A stretch of DNA of 64,000 bases. It comes from Telopea speciosissima (Eukaryota > Streptophyta > Magnoliopsida > Proteales > Proteaceae). The stretch is from contig NC_057918.1 of NCBI RefSeq assembly GCF_018873765.1, positions 63,862,871 through 63,926,870 of the forward strand, written 5' to 3'. Each line of letters starts with the position of its first letter. The stretch's first letter is position 1. Under the pieces are notes generated by a model. The model did no database searches. It saw nothing but the letters and a program-made list of their open reading frames with translations, and had not been told where the DNA came from. This document shows, piece by piece, positions 23,570 to 34,534 of the stretch. A program made the position numbers and the translations under genes.

Positions 23570-25974
23570 GTGAGCCCATAAAAGGGTCTGCCTAGTGGTG
23601 GCGGTTGTAAGGACCACAACAAAGTTTAGCTGTGAAGGCCAAAGGAGGGGAAGAATCCAAGTAGTAGAGACCACCGTGTCTTTTACCCATTGCAAAAACT
23701 GTCTTCGTGTGTTGGTCCTGAAAAAGACAAGAATCAGGGACAAAAACAATTAGACAATTGGTTTGGACAGTGAGTTTACTCATAGTTAAGAGATTAAATT
23801 TAAAAGAGGGAACAAGTAGTACATTACGAAGAGAAAGATATGGAAATAGAGGGACGGTACCAACACGGGTTACTGGGGCAACGGATCTATTAGGTAACCG
23901 TATAGAAATGGGGATTTTTTTCCTCTAAGGTTCCCTCACCCATACGGTTGTGAGGTTCCTTTAGGGATGTTCAACATGTGTCACAGAAAAATCCAACGGC
24001 TGGTTTTTCATGACATGTATATGTTGGTAGTTTCCATTGAACGTGACTCTCTCTCTCTCCTCTCTCCACTCTATCCTCAAAACCACTCTCAATGGAAACC
24101 TCTCTCCACATAAGCAGTTTCTCAATGAAACTGCAACTCTCACAGTGTCACGTCTCCTCTCTCTCTCAACTATCTCGTCTTTCTCCTCAGCCAGGCTCTC
24201 TCTCTCCTCTATCTCGTCTCTCTCCTTTTTCTCTCCTCTATCTCGTCTCTCTCCTCTCTCAGGCATCTGCAACTGTTTACTCTCGGCCCTCCATAAACCT
24301 CCCGAGAAGAGTGACGATCGATCAGTCTCGCTCCACTACAAGTACTCCAATATGTGTTTGTGTTTTGTTTTTTTTTTACAAAAAACGTTTTTGTTTGTTG
24401 GTTTTACTTGTATGAATAAATAATAATTTCATGTATTAGCAGGTTGCAAAGTTATTAACATGGATTTCCTTCTCGACTGTGTCAATATAAAGTGAAAAGT
24501 AGAATTAGATGTTTGAACAATAGGATATAAAGTTTAAATTTTGAATGCCATTTCACAAGAGGAGAGAGAGAGAGGAGACGTGAGAGAGGAGAGAGTTGCT
24601 TACGTGGAGAGAGGTTTCTATTGAGAGTGGTTTTGAGGATAGAGTGGAGAGAGGAGAGAGAGAGAGAGAGTCACATTCAATGGAAACTACCAACATAAAC
24701 ATGTCATGAAAAGCCAGTCGTTGGATTTTTCTGTGACACATGTCGAACATCCCTAAAGGGAACCTCACAACCGTATGGGTGAGGGAACTTTAGAGGAAAA
24801 AAATCCATAGAAATGGTGGTGGATGAGTTAGAAGTGGAAAATAAAGTGGGGTCAGCGACCATGTGATCTGTTGCACCGGTGTCAATAATCCAATAAAAGG
24901 AAAGAGGAAATACAAGGAGAGCTTTACCTGCAAGTATAGCCAGTGGATGGGGATTACCAGTAGGGATAAGAGAGAGGAGCTGTTCAATTTGATTCGTAGA
25001 AATGGTAGGAAATGCAGCAGCGGTTGGAACAGAATCGCCAGACTATGACACGTTCGCAGCAGGGAAACAAGTGGATGCAATGTTATTAGTAGAATTGGCA
25101 GTGTTGCGAGACTTGGTCTAGTTGCTGTCACCTTTTCGAGGGGTCCAATTGGGAGGATAGCCATGTTGTTTGAAGCACCTGGAATCGGAATGGCCATCCA
25201 TGTTACAAAAATTGCAATGATAGCGTGATCGATTGCCTTTAGAATCTGTCCAAGAAGGTGAGTGTTGAGCAGCCAAGGCAGCTTGGTCAAGAGGAACAGG
25301 ATGCGAACCTTGTAAGGAGCGTTGTCGTTCTTCTTGAAGGAGCAGCGAATAGGCCTTGGCCGTGGTTGGTAGTAGATCCGTAAGGAGGATCTGACTACGA
25401 ACAGCAGAGAACGAGTCATTGAGACCTTGAAGAAAATCGATAAGAGCATCAGTTTCAACATAAGTGTTGAGCGTGTTCATGGCGCCACAGCTGCAGGTGG
25501 GCAGCGAGTGATAAGAGGCGAGCTCATCGCAATAAGCCTTCAATGTAGTATAAAAGGTAGAGATGGAGTCAGTCCCTTGAGAATGATTAGAGATGGAACG
25601 TCGTATCTCAAATATACGGAGGGCATTTTGCTGTGATAATCTTTCGCAGAGATTAACCCAAACATCACGGGCATTTGTTGTCCAGAGAATGCTATTAGCG
25701 ATGGAAGGGATGGTAGAGTGAATCAGCCATGACATGACCATGGAGTTGCATCGACCCCAAGCAAAAAATTCCTCGAAATCAGTCGCAGGTGGTGTGAGTT
25801 TGTCGTCGATGAACCCAACTTGATTCTTTGCTTGGAGTGCCATGGTAATGGCACGGCTCCAGGTAGGGAAGTTATCACCATTGAGGAGTTGGGTGACAAG
25901 GGGGTGCCTGGGTGGTCAGAGTTGTGAAGGAAATAAAGGGAAGTAGGATCAGCGGTGGCTGGTGTTTTGGCCAT
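23570..25974 (-). pseudogene. Ty1/copia gag-protease fragment, split by a MULE-MITE
   Basis: The ATG at 25,974 starts a copia gag: SLYFLHNSDHPG, then (in another frame) MALQAKNQVGFIDDKL, a UBN2-type region and a CCHC knuckle (CNFCNMDGHSDSRCFKQHGY) near 25,160-25,200. The protease active site is at about 24,860-24,900, and the GAG-pre-integrase start (GKRHGGLYYLDSSPPL) near 23,640-23,690, after the 895-bp MITE at 23,912-24,806. Several frame changes break it. No LTRs or primer-binding site were found. It is a paralogue of the fragment at 640-1485. Confidence 0.8.
23912..24806. mobile_element. Mutator-like MITE, 895 bp, about 200-bp terminal inverted repeats
   Basis: Ends are GGATTTTTTTCCTCTAA... 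and its inverted copy ...AGAGGAAAAAAATCC; the arms match over roughly 200 bp. It is flanked by a perfect 10-bp duplication ATAGAAATGG (23,902-23,911 and 24,807-24,816). The paralogous copia fragment holds the uninterrupted site once at 1360-1369. The interior is CT-rich with CTATCTCGTCTCTCTCC repeats (24,170-24,260) and encodes nothing recognisable. Confidence 0.93.
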
Positions 25975-26630
25975 TAGAAGATCAAGAAGGTAGAAAGGAA
26001 AACAGAGGGCATTAGTCTGGGCTGCGTTGGCCTGGCCTGAGCTAACCTATCCTGGGCCGGCCTTGCTCGGGTTGGGTTATAAACCAGGCAACTAAAGCCC
26101 AAACAAAGAAAAGATTTAAAGCAAAATGGGCTTAAGCCCACATATCTATTAATAAAGCAAAACCCATGTAATGGATTAGATGTAAAACTTTGATTAAACA
26201 ATCAGCCCACTTTATGCAAGTGATGGGATACAAGACATCAACCCCAACATAATCACATACTTCACACTCAACGGATTCCCACTTGATACTCTATCTATTC
26301 GAAAAGTGGATTCCTTATTGAGAATCTCGCATTCATAGATGAATTTCGTGATCTAGAGCACCGGTAGTTAGCCAGTGTTGGAATTAACTTTTGGTATACC
26401 CAAACACACATTCCCACTTGCAGCAGTGAGGACATATCAGGATTGGAGACCAGAGCCATCAATAATAAGAGTCTTATGCAAATATAAAACAGACAATCTT
26501 ACATGCAGACTCCTATAATGATCCAATTCGATACACATGACATATAAGTCCCTAGTTACAAGCAATTTAAAAGTCTAATGGTCAGAAACAAACAATCACA
26601 CATAATGGGAATTAATATCAATTGAACTAT
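25975..26630. other. Intergenic; nothing recognised
   Basis: Upstream of the copia gag ATG. I looked for a minus-strand LTR and for the GCTCTGATACCA primer-binding site complement and found neither. No gene-like open frame. Confidence 0.4.
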
Positions 26631-26639
26631 TAATATTAG

Positions 26640-26808
26640 GAGAACTAGTTTTTTGTCTGGCAGTGTGGGCTGCACCACCTCTCCCATGAGTCTATCTCTC
26701 TCCTCCTCATATACAATGACACCTCAGTTCCTTGTTTTGAGGAGGAAAGAGATAGACGTATGGGAGTGTTGATGTAGACCACACTCCCGAACAAAGTTTT
26801 TTCCCCCC
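26640..26808. mobile_element. Hairpin MITE family B, copy 1 (169 bp)
   Basis: Palindromic arms GTGTGGGCTGCACCACC...CTCCCATGAGTCTATCTCTC against GAGATAGACGTATGGGAGTG...ACACTCCCG. Perfect 9-bp duplication TAATATTAG (26,631-26,639 and 26,809-26,817). Confidence 0.93.
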
Positions 26809-26817
26809 TAATATTAG

Positions 26818-27776
26818 GTTTAGTGGACACACATATGTGTGTACATGTGTGATCTAGGAGGAATTGTAGTTGGATTTGGAGATCGACTTCAAAGATTTCT
26901 TAGGTATAGGATATAGTCACATGTGTCTTTTCTCATTTGTCCATGTTCTACTTGGCATCTGACGAAAATCTTCGTTGGCAATTCATTCTTTTGCAGTGTT
27001 TCCATCACTCTCAAAATAATAATGGACGATGAGGTATTGATTGACGTAATGTTTTAAGCTTTTTTTTCTTTTCTTTTTTTTTCTTTTTTTTTTTTTTTTT
27101 TTTTTTTTTGACTTGGCTTCTGTTGATGGCTATGCCGTAGGTGGGATACGTTGATAGCTATATTATATTTTTCTATCTGGGTATGTCTAGACTATAATCT
27201 TGTACATCTTTCTTTCATTTTTAATATACTTTTGCTTATCTTTAGTAAAAAAAAAAAAATGACTGAATGCAAAAAGTGTTTCAACAATATTATATACCTG
27301 AACTGCTTTTACTCTATATATTATCTTCTATCACCTTTTCAAATACTTTTGACATCATTGCTTGTGTGTAGATTCGCTTTAAAAAAAGTTTAAAAGCCCT
27401 CCCAGGTCTTCCTTCCTCCTAATTAGAGAAACCAAATAAAGAAGGTGTAAGACCTCCTTGATCACCTTCCTCGGTTCTTCCTATAATTATGGAGCTATGG
27501 AGCGGTTATGCCTCCACGTCTGATGGTGATGTTGTGATGTAGACACAATCCTTTTGGGTTCTGGATTTTCTCTTTGTTGTTTCTTTTCGTAGCTTTGGGT
27601 AATTTTGATTGCCCTTACTGTTTTGAAGTAAAATTCTAAGAAATGAGAACTTTCTGATTATCATCACATCATGCAGCTCTTCTGAACTCTGAACCAATTA
27701 TAAATCTCTGATCACCTTCCTCGATTTTTCCTTTTGTTTTCAATGGTCCATGCTCCCTCAAAACAGATTAATTTAC
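26818..27776. other. Intergenic AT-rich stretch; nothing recognised
   Basis: Contains a long T tract (27,059-27,109) and no coding features. Short open frames lack any family signature. Confidence 0.4.
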
Positions 27777-27924
27777 GGGAAAAAGATTTTTGTCCGGAAG
27801 TGTGGCCTACGCCAGCACTCCCATGAGTCTATCTCTCTCCTCCCCATGTGAATTTAAGGAGGAAAAAGATAGACACATGGGAGTGCTGGCGTATGCCACA
27901 CTCCCGTACAGAAAACTCCTTCCC
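27777..27924. mobile_element. Hairpin MITE family B, copy 2 (148 bp, internally shortened)
   Basis: Starts GGGAAAAAGATTTTTGTCCG and ends AAACTCCTTCCC. Arms contain GTGTGGCCTACGCCAGCACT and CCCATGAGTCTATCTCTC. The centre is about 21 bp shorter than in the 169-bp copies. The flanking 9-mers are only partly alike. Confidence 0.85.
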
Positions 27925-28117
27925 TTATTTATTTAATTAAAAAAAAAGAAAAGAAAAAAGATCTCTACTTAGTGATGTTTTCTACGCCTTCTCACAGGGC
28001 ACCGTGAGATGACGCCTCTGCCCCCTGGGTAGATACCTAGGCGTGCTCACCTATTGGCCTACGCGCTTGTGTAGAGACCATGTGACCAAATAGAGATCTC
28101 TTGCCCAAAAAAAAATA

Positions 28118-28280
28118 GGATAATGTTTTTTGTCTGAGAATGTGGCCTATGTTAGTGCCCTTGGTCTCTCTCTCTCTTTCTTCAACAGGGGTAGATATGT
28201 CATTTCATAGGGGGAACAGAGAGATAGATACAGAAAGTACTGACATAGGCCATGCTTCGGCACAAAAAATATTTTCTCTT
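28118..28280. mobile_element. Hairpin MITE family B, copy 3 (diverged)
   Basis: GTTTTTTGTCTGAGAATGTG, GGCCTATGTTAGTGCCC and the reverse arm GTACTGACATAGGCCATGC are recognisable, with more mismatches than other copies. No clean target duplication. Confidence 0.75.
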
Positions 28281-29285
28281 AAAAAATTTAATCATATTGA
28301 TTTTTTTGTAGATACTAAACTGTTTTGAATATTAATTCATGCTTAAATAAAGTTAATACATGACTTGGGCAACATTTCCATCTAGGGTTATTATTACTCC
28401 TCCACCACCTATTTACTTTCAACATCTTCAAAAGTATATTTGTTTTTCAATTAATGCATTCCAAATAGAACAAACATATTCATATGGAGAATAAACATTA
28501 AATACCTCATTGGAAAATGAGTTTTTTTTTTGGATAGAAACAACAACTTTATTTAATCATCGTGTAATACATATAGATGAAGAAGAAACAAACTTCTATT
28601 CATATGGAGAATAAACATTTATATGCCTCATTGGATAACGAGTTCAGAATCCTATTTTTGCATTGATAATCTGCTTTTATCCATGCTTCCTTCTTAACAT
28701 TAACAAAGTGATCATTGCTCTCATCAAGAATGCTTTTAGTTACAAAAAAAGAGACGACAAGTTGGTCTAATCCAAACATGATTTTTTCCTTCCATCTCTT
28801 ATTGTTAGAACTATTAAACAGATCTATCTCATCAAAATCAGAAATGATTTTCAAGTTCTACATTACAAGAACAAGGACAGTACTTGGAGAACTTTCAGTA
28901 GCCATATACAACTCATCTATGTTCTCAATCTACGATCTTAAGAATTGTAGTAAATATAACAATGATATGAGATAGACTTATTTTTTAACTAAATAGCTTC
29001 CAAGGAAAATGTATTTCTATCGTTGTGCTAACAAGAAATGAGAAAATACAGAGGAAATGAGAAGATACAGAGATTTTGGGAATGTTTCTCACACTGAGCA
29101 TGAGAAGACAAACTGCTTTCATTTATATAGAAACAACAATAGCTTAAGTTACATATTGTGCTTACACGTGGACATGAGGGGACCATGTGGACTATGATGT
29201 CAGAAACAGAAAAATTAACAAACTAACTAACAACTGTAACAGACTCAGTTTTATTTCTATTATTCACAAAAACTCACGGACTCGT
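28281..29285. other. Intergenic; nothing recognised
   Basis: AT-rich. An 84-codon minus open frame at 28,600-28,854 (GLDQLVVSFFVTKSILDESN) loosely resembles degenerate copia-type gag or retro-gene text, but I cannot support a family. Confidence 0.3.
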
Positions 29286-29400
29286 CTACCTACGCCTAGG
29301 CACAACCATGCATGAATGACCGGGACACCCCTAGCAAGGAAAAAAAGACCAGGGGTGCACCGGTCATTTTGTTCGCGTCTGTGCTTGGGCGCAGGTACAC
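29286..29400. repeat. Hairpin MITE with ATGACC core
   Basis: Imperfect palindrome: CTACGCCTAGGCACAACCAT and CAATGACC-like ATGACCGGGACACCCCTAG face GGGGTGCACCGGTCATT and TGTGCTTGGGCGCAGGTA. The outer arm recurs near 57,300 (GTACACGCCTAGGCACAAC). Confidence 0.65.
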
Positions 29401-29429
29401 GTCGTACTGCAGCATCAATTAACATTCTT

Positions 29430-30520
29430 TTTCCCTACAAAATATTATTGTGAAGAAGTAAGAAATGTTGTAGGTTCAAAGAACCCTTTCCTTTTGAAAA
29501 AGGAGAAGTGTTGGTGAGCCTAAGGTATTTTCTATGTTCTGTCACATATAAGAGAGGATTATCTGAACAAACAACATAGAAGCGCATAGAAATGAAATGT
29601 GATAATAATGCATTGAAGGGCAACAAGGTCATTTCATGTGAAAAGGATAGACACAAGCCTACCTGACGTATCGCAGAACCTTTTTCCCTTATTCAAGATG
29701 CCTATTTGTCAAAAGGGGTTGGGTTGGGTGTGGGCCTCGAGGGGATCAGGAAATAATGGGGCTTTGACAAATTGTGGATCCCACTCTCTCCACCACTTGT
29801 GAATCGTGAGTTCCAATGTTCTGAAACGTGGAAAATTATCTCCTTCGACCAGTGCCCCAGTCTCTCTAATAAGGTGGTAGATCCCACCCGGGCAGAGTGT
29901 TTGGGTAGGGGTAGAGCAGTCATTGTGCCCCCTTTTAGAGAAACTGGGGATTTGGGCAAGAAACTAAAGGAGATAAAGATCCCCCAAAACATGAAAACGG
30001 AAACGACCAAATAGTATTCTTTGGGTGCAGTGGCCATGTGACCAAATAGTATTCTTTTTTCCATGATTTTTTATTAAAAAAAAATTATTATTGCAAGAAG
30101 GCGTAGAGAATGCTATAGGTTTAGAGAATCCTTTCCCTTCGTAGGGAAAAATGTCTCTAAGCCTAAAGTAATTCCTATGCCCTCTACATATGATTTATTA
30201 TTATTCTTTTCTCTTGAAAATTAAATTAAAAAAATATTATTGTATTATCCAGGGAATGTTGTAGATTCAAAGAACCCTTTCCTTCTGAAAAAGGAGAAGT
30301 GTCGGTGAGCCTAAGCCCTAAGGCATTTCTTATGCCCTCTCACATATGAGATATGATTCTCTGAACAAGGCAACATAGAGGAGCATAGCAATGAGATGGG
30401 ATAAAAAAGTAGCATGCATTGAAGGGCAATAAGGTCATTTCATGTGAAAAGGAGAGAGACACAATCGTACCTAATGCCCAACGACTAAGAGAATCTTTTT
30501 TCCTTATCCAAATATGAGTT
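29430..30520. repeat. Dispersed direct repeat, two long copies
   Basis: The block with AACCCTTTCCTT.TGAAAAAGG, AGAAGTGT.GGTGAGCCTAAG, a run of ACATAGA.G.GCATAG.AATGA and AGGTCATTTCATGTGAAAAG occurs at about 29,440-29,700 and again at 30,245-30,520. A more diverged version lies at 50,560-51,060 and a partial one at 30,085-30,190. Unknown element; no TIR or LTR seen. Confidence 0.6.
29836..29976. repeat. Hairpin MITE family C, copy 1
   Basis: Arms TTATCTCCTT and CCCCAGTCTCTCTAATAAG face AGAGAAACTGGGG and AAGGAGATAA. The centre has CACCCGGGCAGAGTGTTTGG and a GCAGTCATTG core. Confidence 0.7.
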
Positions 30521-30566
30521 AAACAACGCCACCCAATCATGTCTAAGGCGTGGACACTGTACCTAC

Positions 30567-30650
30567 ACAGAACCATAAATGACCACCCAACCCCCCCCCC
30601 TCCCATGGTGCCTGGAAAGTCTGCCTTAGAATGGGGATTGGGCGGTCATT
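30567..30650. repeat. Short palindrome with ATGACCACC core
   Basis: ATAAATGACCACCCAACCC (core 30,579-30,587) faces GGGATTGGGCGGTCATTCC (30,634-30,652). Probably the remnant of a hairpin MITE. Confidence 0.55.
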
Positions 30651-30737
30651 CCATGTCTAGCTTTGTCTCGGTGTCTAGTCAGGAAATGATGGGGCTCTTT
30701 GACAAATTGCGGATCCCATTGTCTCCACCACGGAAAA

Positions 30738-31476
30738 TTATCCTCTTAGGTTCTTTGTCCGGTATAGTTCTCTAGTGTTTCTAATAAGAGGGGGTTGGAC
30801 ACCACCCGGGCAGTGTGTTTGGGTAGGAAGCAAGTTGATCATTTCCGCCCCTATGAGAGGAATCGGACGAACTGTACCGGCAAGTAAGGGTGTTAAACGG
30901 TCCGGTTTCGGTTAAACGATTTGGTTTTAACTGTTTGAAGGTAGAAACCGTAACCAGACTGTTGAACTAAACGGTCTCATAATCAAAACATGGACTATTT
31001 AGTAAACGGTTTCGGTTAAATGGTTCTATACGGTTTTACATGGTTTCGATTAGACAGTTCTATACACATTTACTACTCTATTTATTAATACTAGTTATTA
31101 CTTATTACGTACTAAGTTATTAGTGTTTTTTTTTAAGAAAGAAAATCATTAATGAAGAAACGTGACTATTTAGTAGTTGCTACTTGCTAGGCTTTGATTT
31201 TTTGGTTTATCCAAAAAACAAAAAAGTTGTTAGGATTTTTACGGTTAGACGGATTGGTTATAATCGATTTTAATTGGATTATACGGTTTGAAATCATTGG
31301 ATTAATTGGTCTAAATCGAATTAGACCGATTAAATAAATGGTGTCATTTTTAAAATTATAATCGGACCATTTAACTAAACGGTCTATCAATTTCGATTTA
31401 AACGATTTGATTCGATTTCGATAAACGTTTTCGATTTGATTTTGACACCCTTACCGGCAGGGAACTGAGAAGATAA
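30738..31476. repeat. Hairpin MITE family C, copy 2, interrupted by a hAT-like element
   Basis: The left arm TTATCCTCTTAGGTTC...GTCCGGTATAGTTC lies at 30,738-30,770. The right arm GAACTGTACCGGCAAG / CCGGCAGGGAACTGAGAAGATAA is split by the element 30,885-31,453. It contains CACCCGGGCAGTGTGTTTGG as in copy 1. Confidence 0.75.
30885..31453. mobile_element. hAT-like MITE, 569 bp, nested in a family C hairpin
   Basis: Ends are TAAGGGTGTTAAACGG and TTTTGACACCCTTA (inverted). It is flanked by an 8-bp duplication with one mismatch, CCGGCAAG (30,877-30,884) and CCGGCAGG (31,454-31,461). The interior is rich in CGGTT/TTCGGTT words, with a T-run at about 31,126. Confidence 0.85.
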
Positions 31477-31587
31477 AGATCCACCCACCACTCGTGAGTT
31501 CCAATGTCCCGAAACGTGAAACGGAAACGAAACATCTGCCCCTGAGGCTTGAGCCCGCACATCACCTTTTCCTCGTGTCCAAAAATC

Positions 31588-31595
31588 TATATAAG
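31588..31595 (+). promoter_or_regulatory. TATA box of the plus-strand WUN1-like gene
   Basis: TATATAAG, followed by a CT-rich leader (31,620-31,720) typical of plant 5' UTRs. A TTTGCATTTCAG at 31,768-31,779 could be a 3' splice site in the leader. Confidence 0.55.
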
Positions 31596-31797
31596 GCGGA
31601 CCAACTCCTCAAATCATATCCTCATTCCTCGCTGTTAACTCTCCAATCTCCACAACCAGAGTCGCCCTTCTCTCCTCTTCCCTCTTTCTTTTCTCTATCT
31701 TCTTTCTCTCTTGAGCTTGATAGAGAGTAATCGTGTTTTTTTTTTGGTTTTGGTGTGTTCAGTTTTCTTTGCATTTCAGGGTTGTTCTTAGGCTACT

Positions 31798-32340
31798 GTG
31801 CCTGATCCAGCACTGGCTAACCCGGTAGAAATTCTGGAGGAAGAAGGGTCAGAATCCAGTAGTATACATGTGGCTCAAGCCCTATATGAAGCCTTAAACA
31901 CGAGAGACGTAGCGACGGTGCACCGCCTGCTTGCATCGGACATTGAGTGGTGGTTCCATGGTCCCCCTTCACACCAACATATGATGCGATTGCTCACTGG
32001 TGCCTCTACAGACAAGCCCTTCATATTCTTACCTCTTATCTTCGCCGCTATTGGCTCTACCGTTCTCGTTGAAGGCACCGATCAGAAACGTTCGGTTTCG
32101 TGGGTTCATGCTTGGACGGTGACCCGTGATGGGATAATCACCCAAGTCAGGGAATACTTCAATACATCCCTCACTGTGACTCGCATCATCGAGAATTCCA
32201 ATCAATTCTCACCAACATCTTCATCTGCTTCTCCACCGTCAGCGTCGTCGGAATCAACGTTCAAGTGCCAGCAGCTGTGGCAGAGCAAGCTCTCTAAGGC
32301 CATCGGAAAAGACGTTCCGGGGCTTGTTCTGGCGATCTAA
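31798..32340 (+). CDS. Wound-induced protein 1-like (WUN1/SAG20 family, NTF2-like fold), start codon ATG replaced by GTG
   Basis: The open frame encodes about 180 residues of the plant wound-induced/senescence-associated WUN1 family. Family marks are EWWFHGPPSHQHMMRLLTGA, then VLVEG, SWVHAWTVTRDGIITQVREY and FNTSLTVTR. The C-terminal motif LWQSKL...VPGLVLAI is shared with the paralogue at 43,394-43,915. The fold is small, NTF2-like and without catalytic residues that I can name. The expected start reads GTG (31,798-31,800) with A at -3, and an in-frame TAG lies just upstream at 31,789. The first in-frame ATG is at 31,981 (MMRLLTG), after the conserved EWWFHGPP. An out-of-frame ATG precedes it. 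Either the ATG has been lost, a non-AUG start is used, or a shorter protein starting at MRLLTG is made. Expression on wounding or senescence is known for the family and not shown here. Confidence 0.75.
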   Translation: MPDPALANPVEILEEEGSESSSIHVAQALYEALNTRDVATVHRLLASDIEWWFHGPPSHQHMMRLLTGASTDKPFIFLPLIFAAIGSTVLVEGTDQKRSVSWVHAWTVTRDGIITQVREYFNTSLTVTRIIENSNQFSPTSSSASPPSASSESTFKCQQLWQSKLSKAIGKDVPGLVLAI

Positions 32341-33145
32341 TTTTCCCAATCTCAATCAAAGTAGTGGTCCCAGAACGTTTAATAAAGGGGAATTGAAGAG
32401 CACTGTTAGTGTTTGATGGGTTGAGCTCATAAAAAAAGTTATTATAGAGAGTATTACAATATGTTAGCGATGTAGGGATTAGGGTTTCATTTGGGTTTTT
32501 TTTTTTTTTTTGTTTGTGTGTTTCTGTGGATTTGGTTTGATTTGGTCTCTGTCATGTGTCTGTGGAAGTCAGGGAAGGAAATGTGCAGGAAGCAATGGCT
32601 GCCGAGCCCATTCTATTCCCATGTCTCCATTATTGTATGGCATTGTCTTCAGCATCGTCATTTTTATCAAATAAAAGGATATTCAGTAAAGTGTTGTTCT
32701 TTGCGTATATGTAAACAACAACAAAATCTCCAATCTGGTTTTAGCGAATTTTCTTTAAAAAAAACAGAGGAAACAGAGTGGGACTCCACTATTAATATAA
32801 ACAAGGGAGAATGTTCTTGATAAAGATGAAGAAAGCTGTACCTTCCCTTCGATTCGTCATGGTGATAACGAATTAAGGAATGCCGGTGTGGCTTTCGCCG
32901 GCGGTTTAAGATTTTAGACCTCAAGTATGTATAACTCTCTTGAGTATCGATTCAGATTTTTTTTTTGGGTAGAAAGTATGGATTGAGAGATCAGAGTCTG
33001 AAGTCCGGAATTGGTTCGGTGGGAGGCTCTGATCCCGGTTCACCCTGCTTCCAACAGTCAACACGGCTGTAAATGGATCGGACGATTGCCCTATCCATCA
33101 GGAATTTCAGGAACGTGTAGGGAGAAGAGGGAGAAGGTGGAGAGG
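32341..33145. other. WUN1-like gene 3' flank; nothing else recognised
   Basis: Includes the presumable 3' UTR (several AATAAA-like words, e.g. near 32,380 and 32,670). Short open frames here carry no signature. Confidence 0.4.
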
Positions 33146-33149
33146 GATC

Positions 33150-33335
33150 GGATCCCTCTACTGCACGGACTGCCCCAATTGCCATGCTGTGCAGACACTG
33201 GGCCGCGCACGCAATGACCGCCTTATCACTGCCTGAGTGCCTTGCCCGGGTGGGGGTAAGGCGGTCATTACTTGTGGCCCTGTGTCTGTGCAGCACGACA
33301 CAGTTGGGGCAGCGTGCAGTAGACGATCCGGATCC
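33150..33335. repeat. Hairpin MITE family E (about 185 bp)
   Basis: Left arm GATCGGATCCCTCTACTGCA, GACTGCCCCAATTG, GCTGTGCAGACACTGGGC, core GCAATGACCGCCTTA. Right arm TAAGGCGGTCATTACTTG, GTGTCTGTGCAGCACG, TTGGGGCAGCGTGCAGTAG, GATCCGGATCC. The right half recurs at about 44,655-44,735. Confidence 0.8.
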
Positions 33336-34096
33336 GGAGGAGGGGCAGAGGTAGAGGAAGATAAACTAAGAAGGGGGGTTTGGGAGAGTTGCAGAGCCAG
33401 AGAGGGCGAAGAAGGTCGATTACTCGGGGTGGAGGAGAGAGAAGGACAAGTTACACAAATCGGAGGGGTAGGGAAAGAGACAGAGGGAAGAGCTCAAGAG
33501 GGAGAGAGAAGCCGAGGGGGTGAGGGGGGGGGGGGGATGGTGAAGCATGGTCTTAAAAATCAGGAGTCAGATCAGTGAATTTTGCTGATTCAGATTGGAA
33601 TTGGCTGACACTGATCTCCATTTATTGGCCTGAGTCATTTTCTTTATAACTCATCTTGAATTGGATTGATTCATGAGCCGATTCTTGATTCTTGAACCGA
33701 TTCAAATCGATATCCTCTTTACCGATTCAATTCTGAGTTTTAAAACCTTGGGGAGAAAGGACCATGGACAGAGAGCTAGAGATGGATGGTTGGCGGTGAT
33801 GATGATAGATTGGGCTCCTTTGCGTCTTGGGGTTGTACGATTATTGTGTTATGTGCAATTTCCAAGTCGCCACCTCAGCACATAGCTACATATGCCCATC
33901 TAATGGTTGGGCCTGGAGCCTCTTTCAATCCGATGAGAAAGAGAGAGGAATATTGTGGAAGAAATGAAGAACAAAAGAAAACAGTTTTTTATTTTTTATT
34001 TTTTCCACTGATTTAATGGGTGATCCACTAATATGGATGGCATGGAAGTAATCGACGGCAAATTTCAGGCCAATCCAGCCACTGTTCATTTGTTCG
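33336..34096. other. Intergenic purine-rich and AT-rich sequence; nothing recognised
   Basis: 33,340-33,560 is G/A-rich low complexity with a 10-G run near 33,527. The rest shows GATTCGATTT-like words but no gene. Confidence 0.4.
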
Positions 34097-34534
34097 TGTT
34101 GTGCGAAGAAATCTGCTGGAGAGATATTCTCCAAGAACACAACTGTCAAATTAATTCAGAGCTAGAAGAAATTAGGAAAACTAGAGTTGACACTGAGAAG
34201 CAATAGAATATCTTTATTGATTATTGAACTTGGTTTTCATGAGCGTCGGGGCTCCTTATTTATAATGGTTGGGGAGGATCTAAGGCAATCCTTCCCTTTT
34301 TTTACATTTCCTTTTTTGGGAGCACGGATTTAGGAAACTCTCACTCTAACTGCCCTCTTCCTGAGATCTCGGGATCCGGTGATTCTTGGAACACGTGGAA
34401 CCTCCACCCGGTTATAGAACTACCTTAGTGGTCCTGCCCCCGTAACCGTCGTGCGCGTGATTCTTATTTGGCATGCTTCTGATCCAATCTTGCTTGCGGT
34501 CCAAGATTGGCCACGTGTAGGGTATACGGGTATA
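34097..34534 (-). repeat. 3' LTR of the short gypsy element
   Basis: In element orientation it starts TGTTATACCCGTATACCC at 34,534 and ends GCACAACA at 34,097. A CTTATTTATAAT stretch at 34,257 gives a TATA-like TATAAATA on the minus strand. Confidence 0.75.

Noticed and set aside
24037-24423. Ser/Leu-rich ORFs
   Set aside because: CT-rich low-complexity interior of a MULE-MITE.
33011-33578. Two plus-strand ORFs of 68 and 113 codons
   Set aside because: They run through a hairpin MITE and purine-rich low-complexity sequence.
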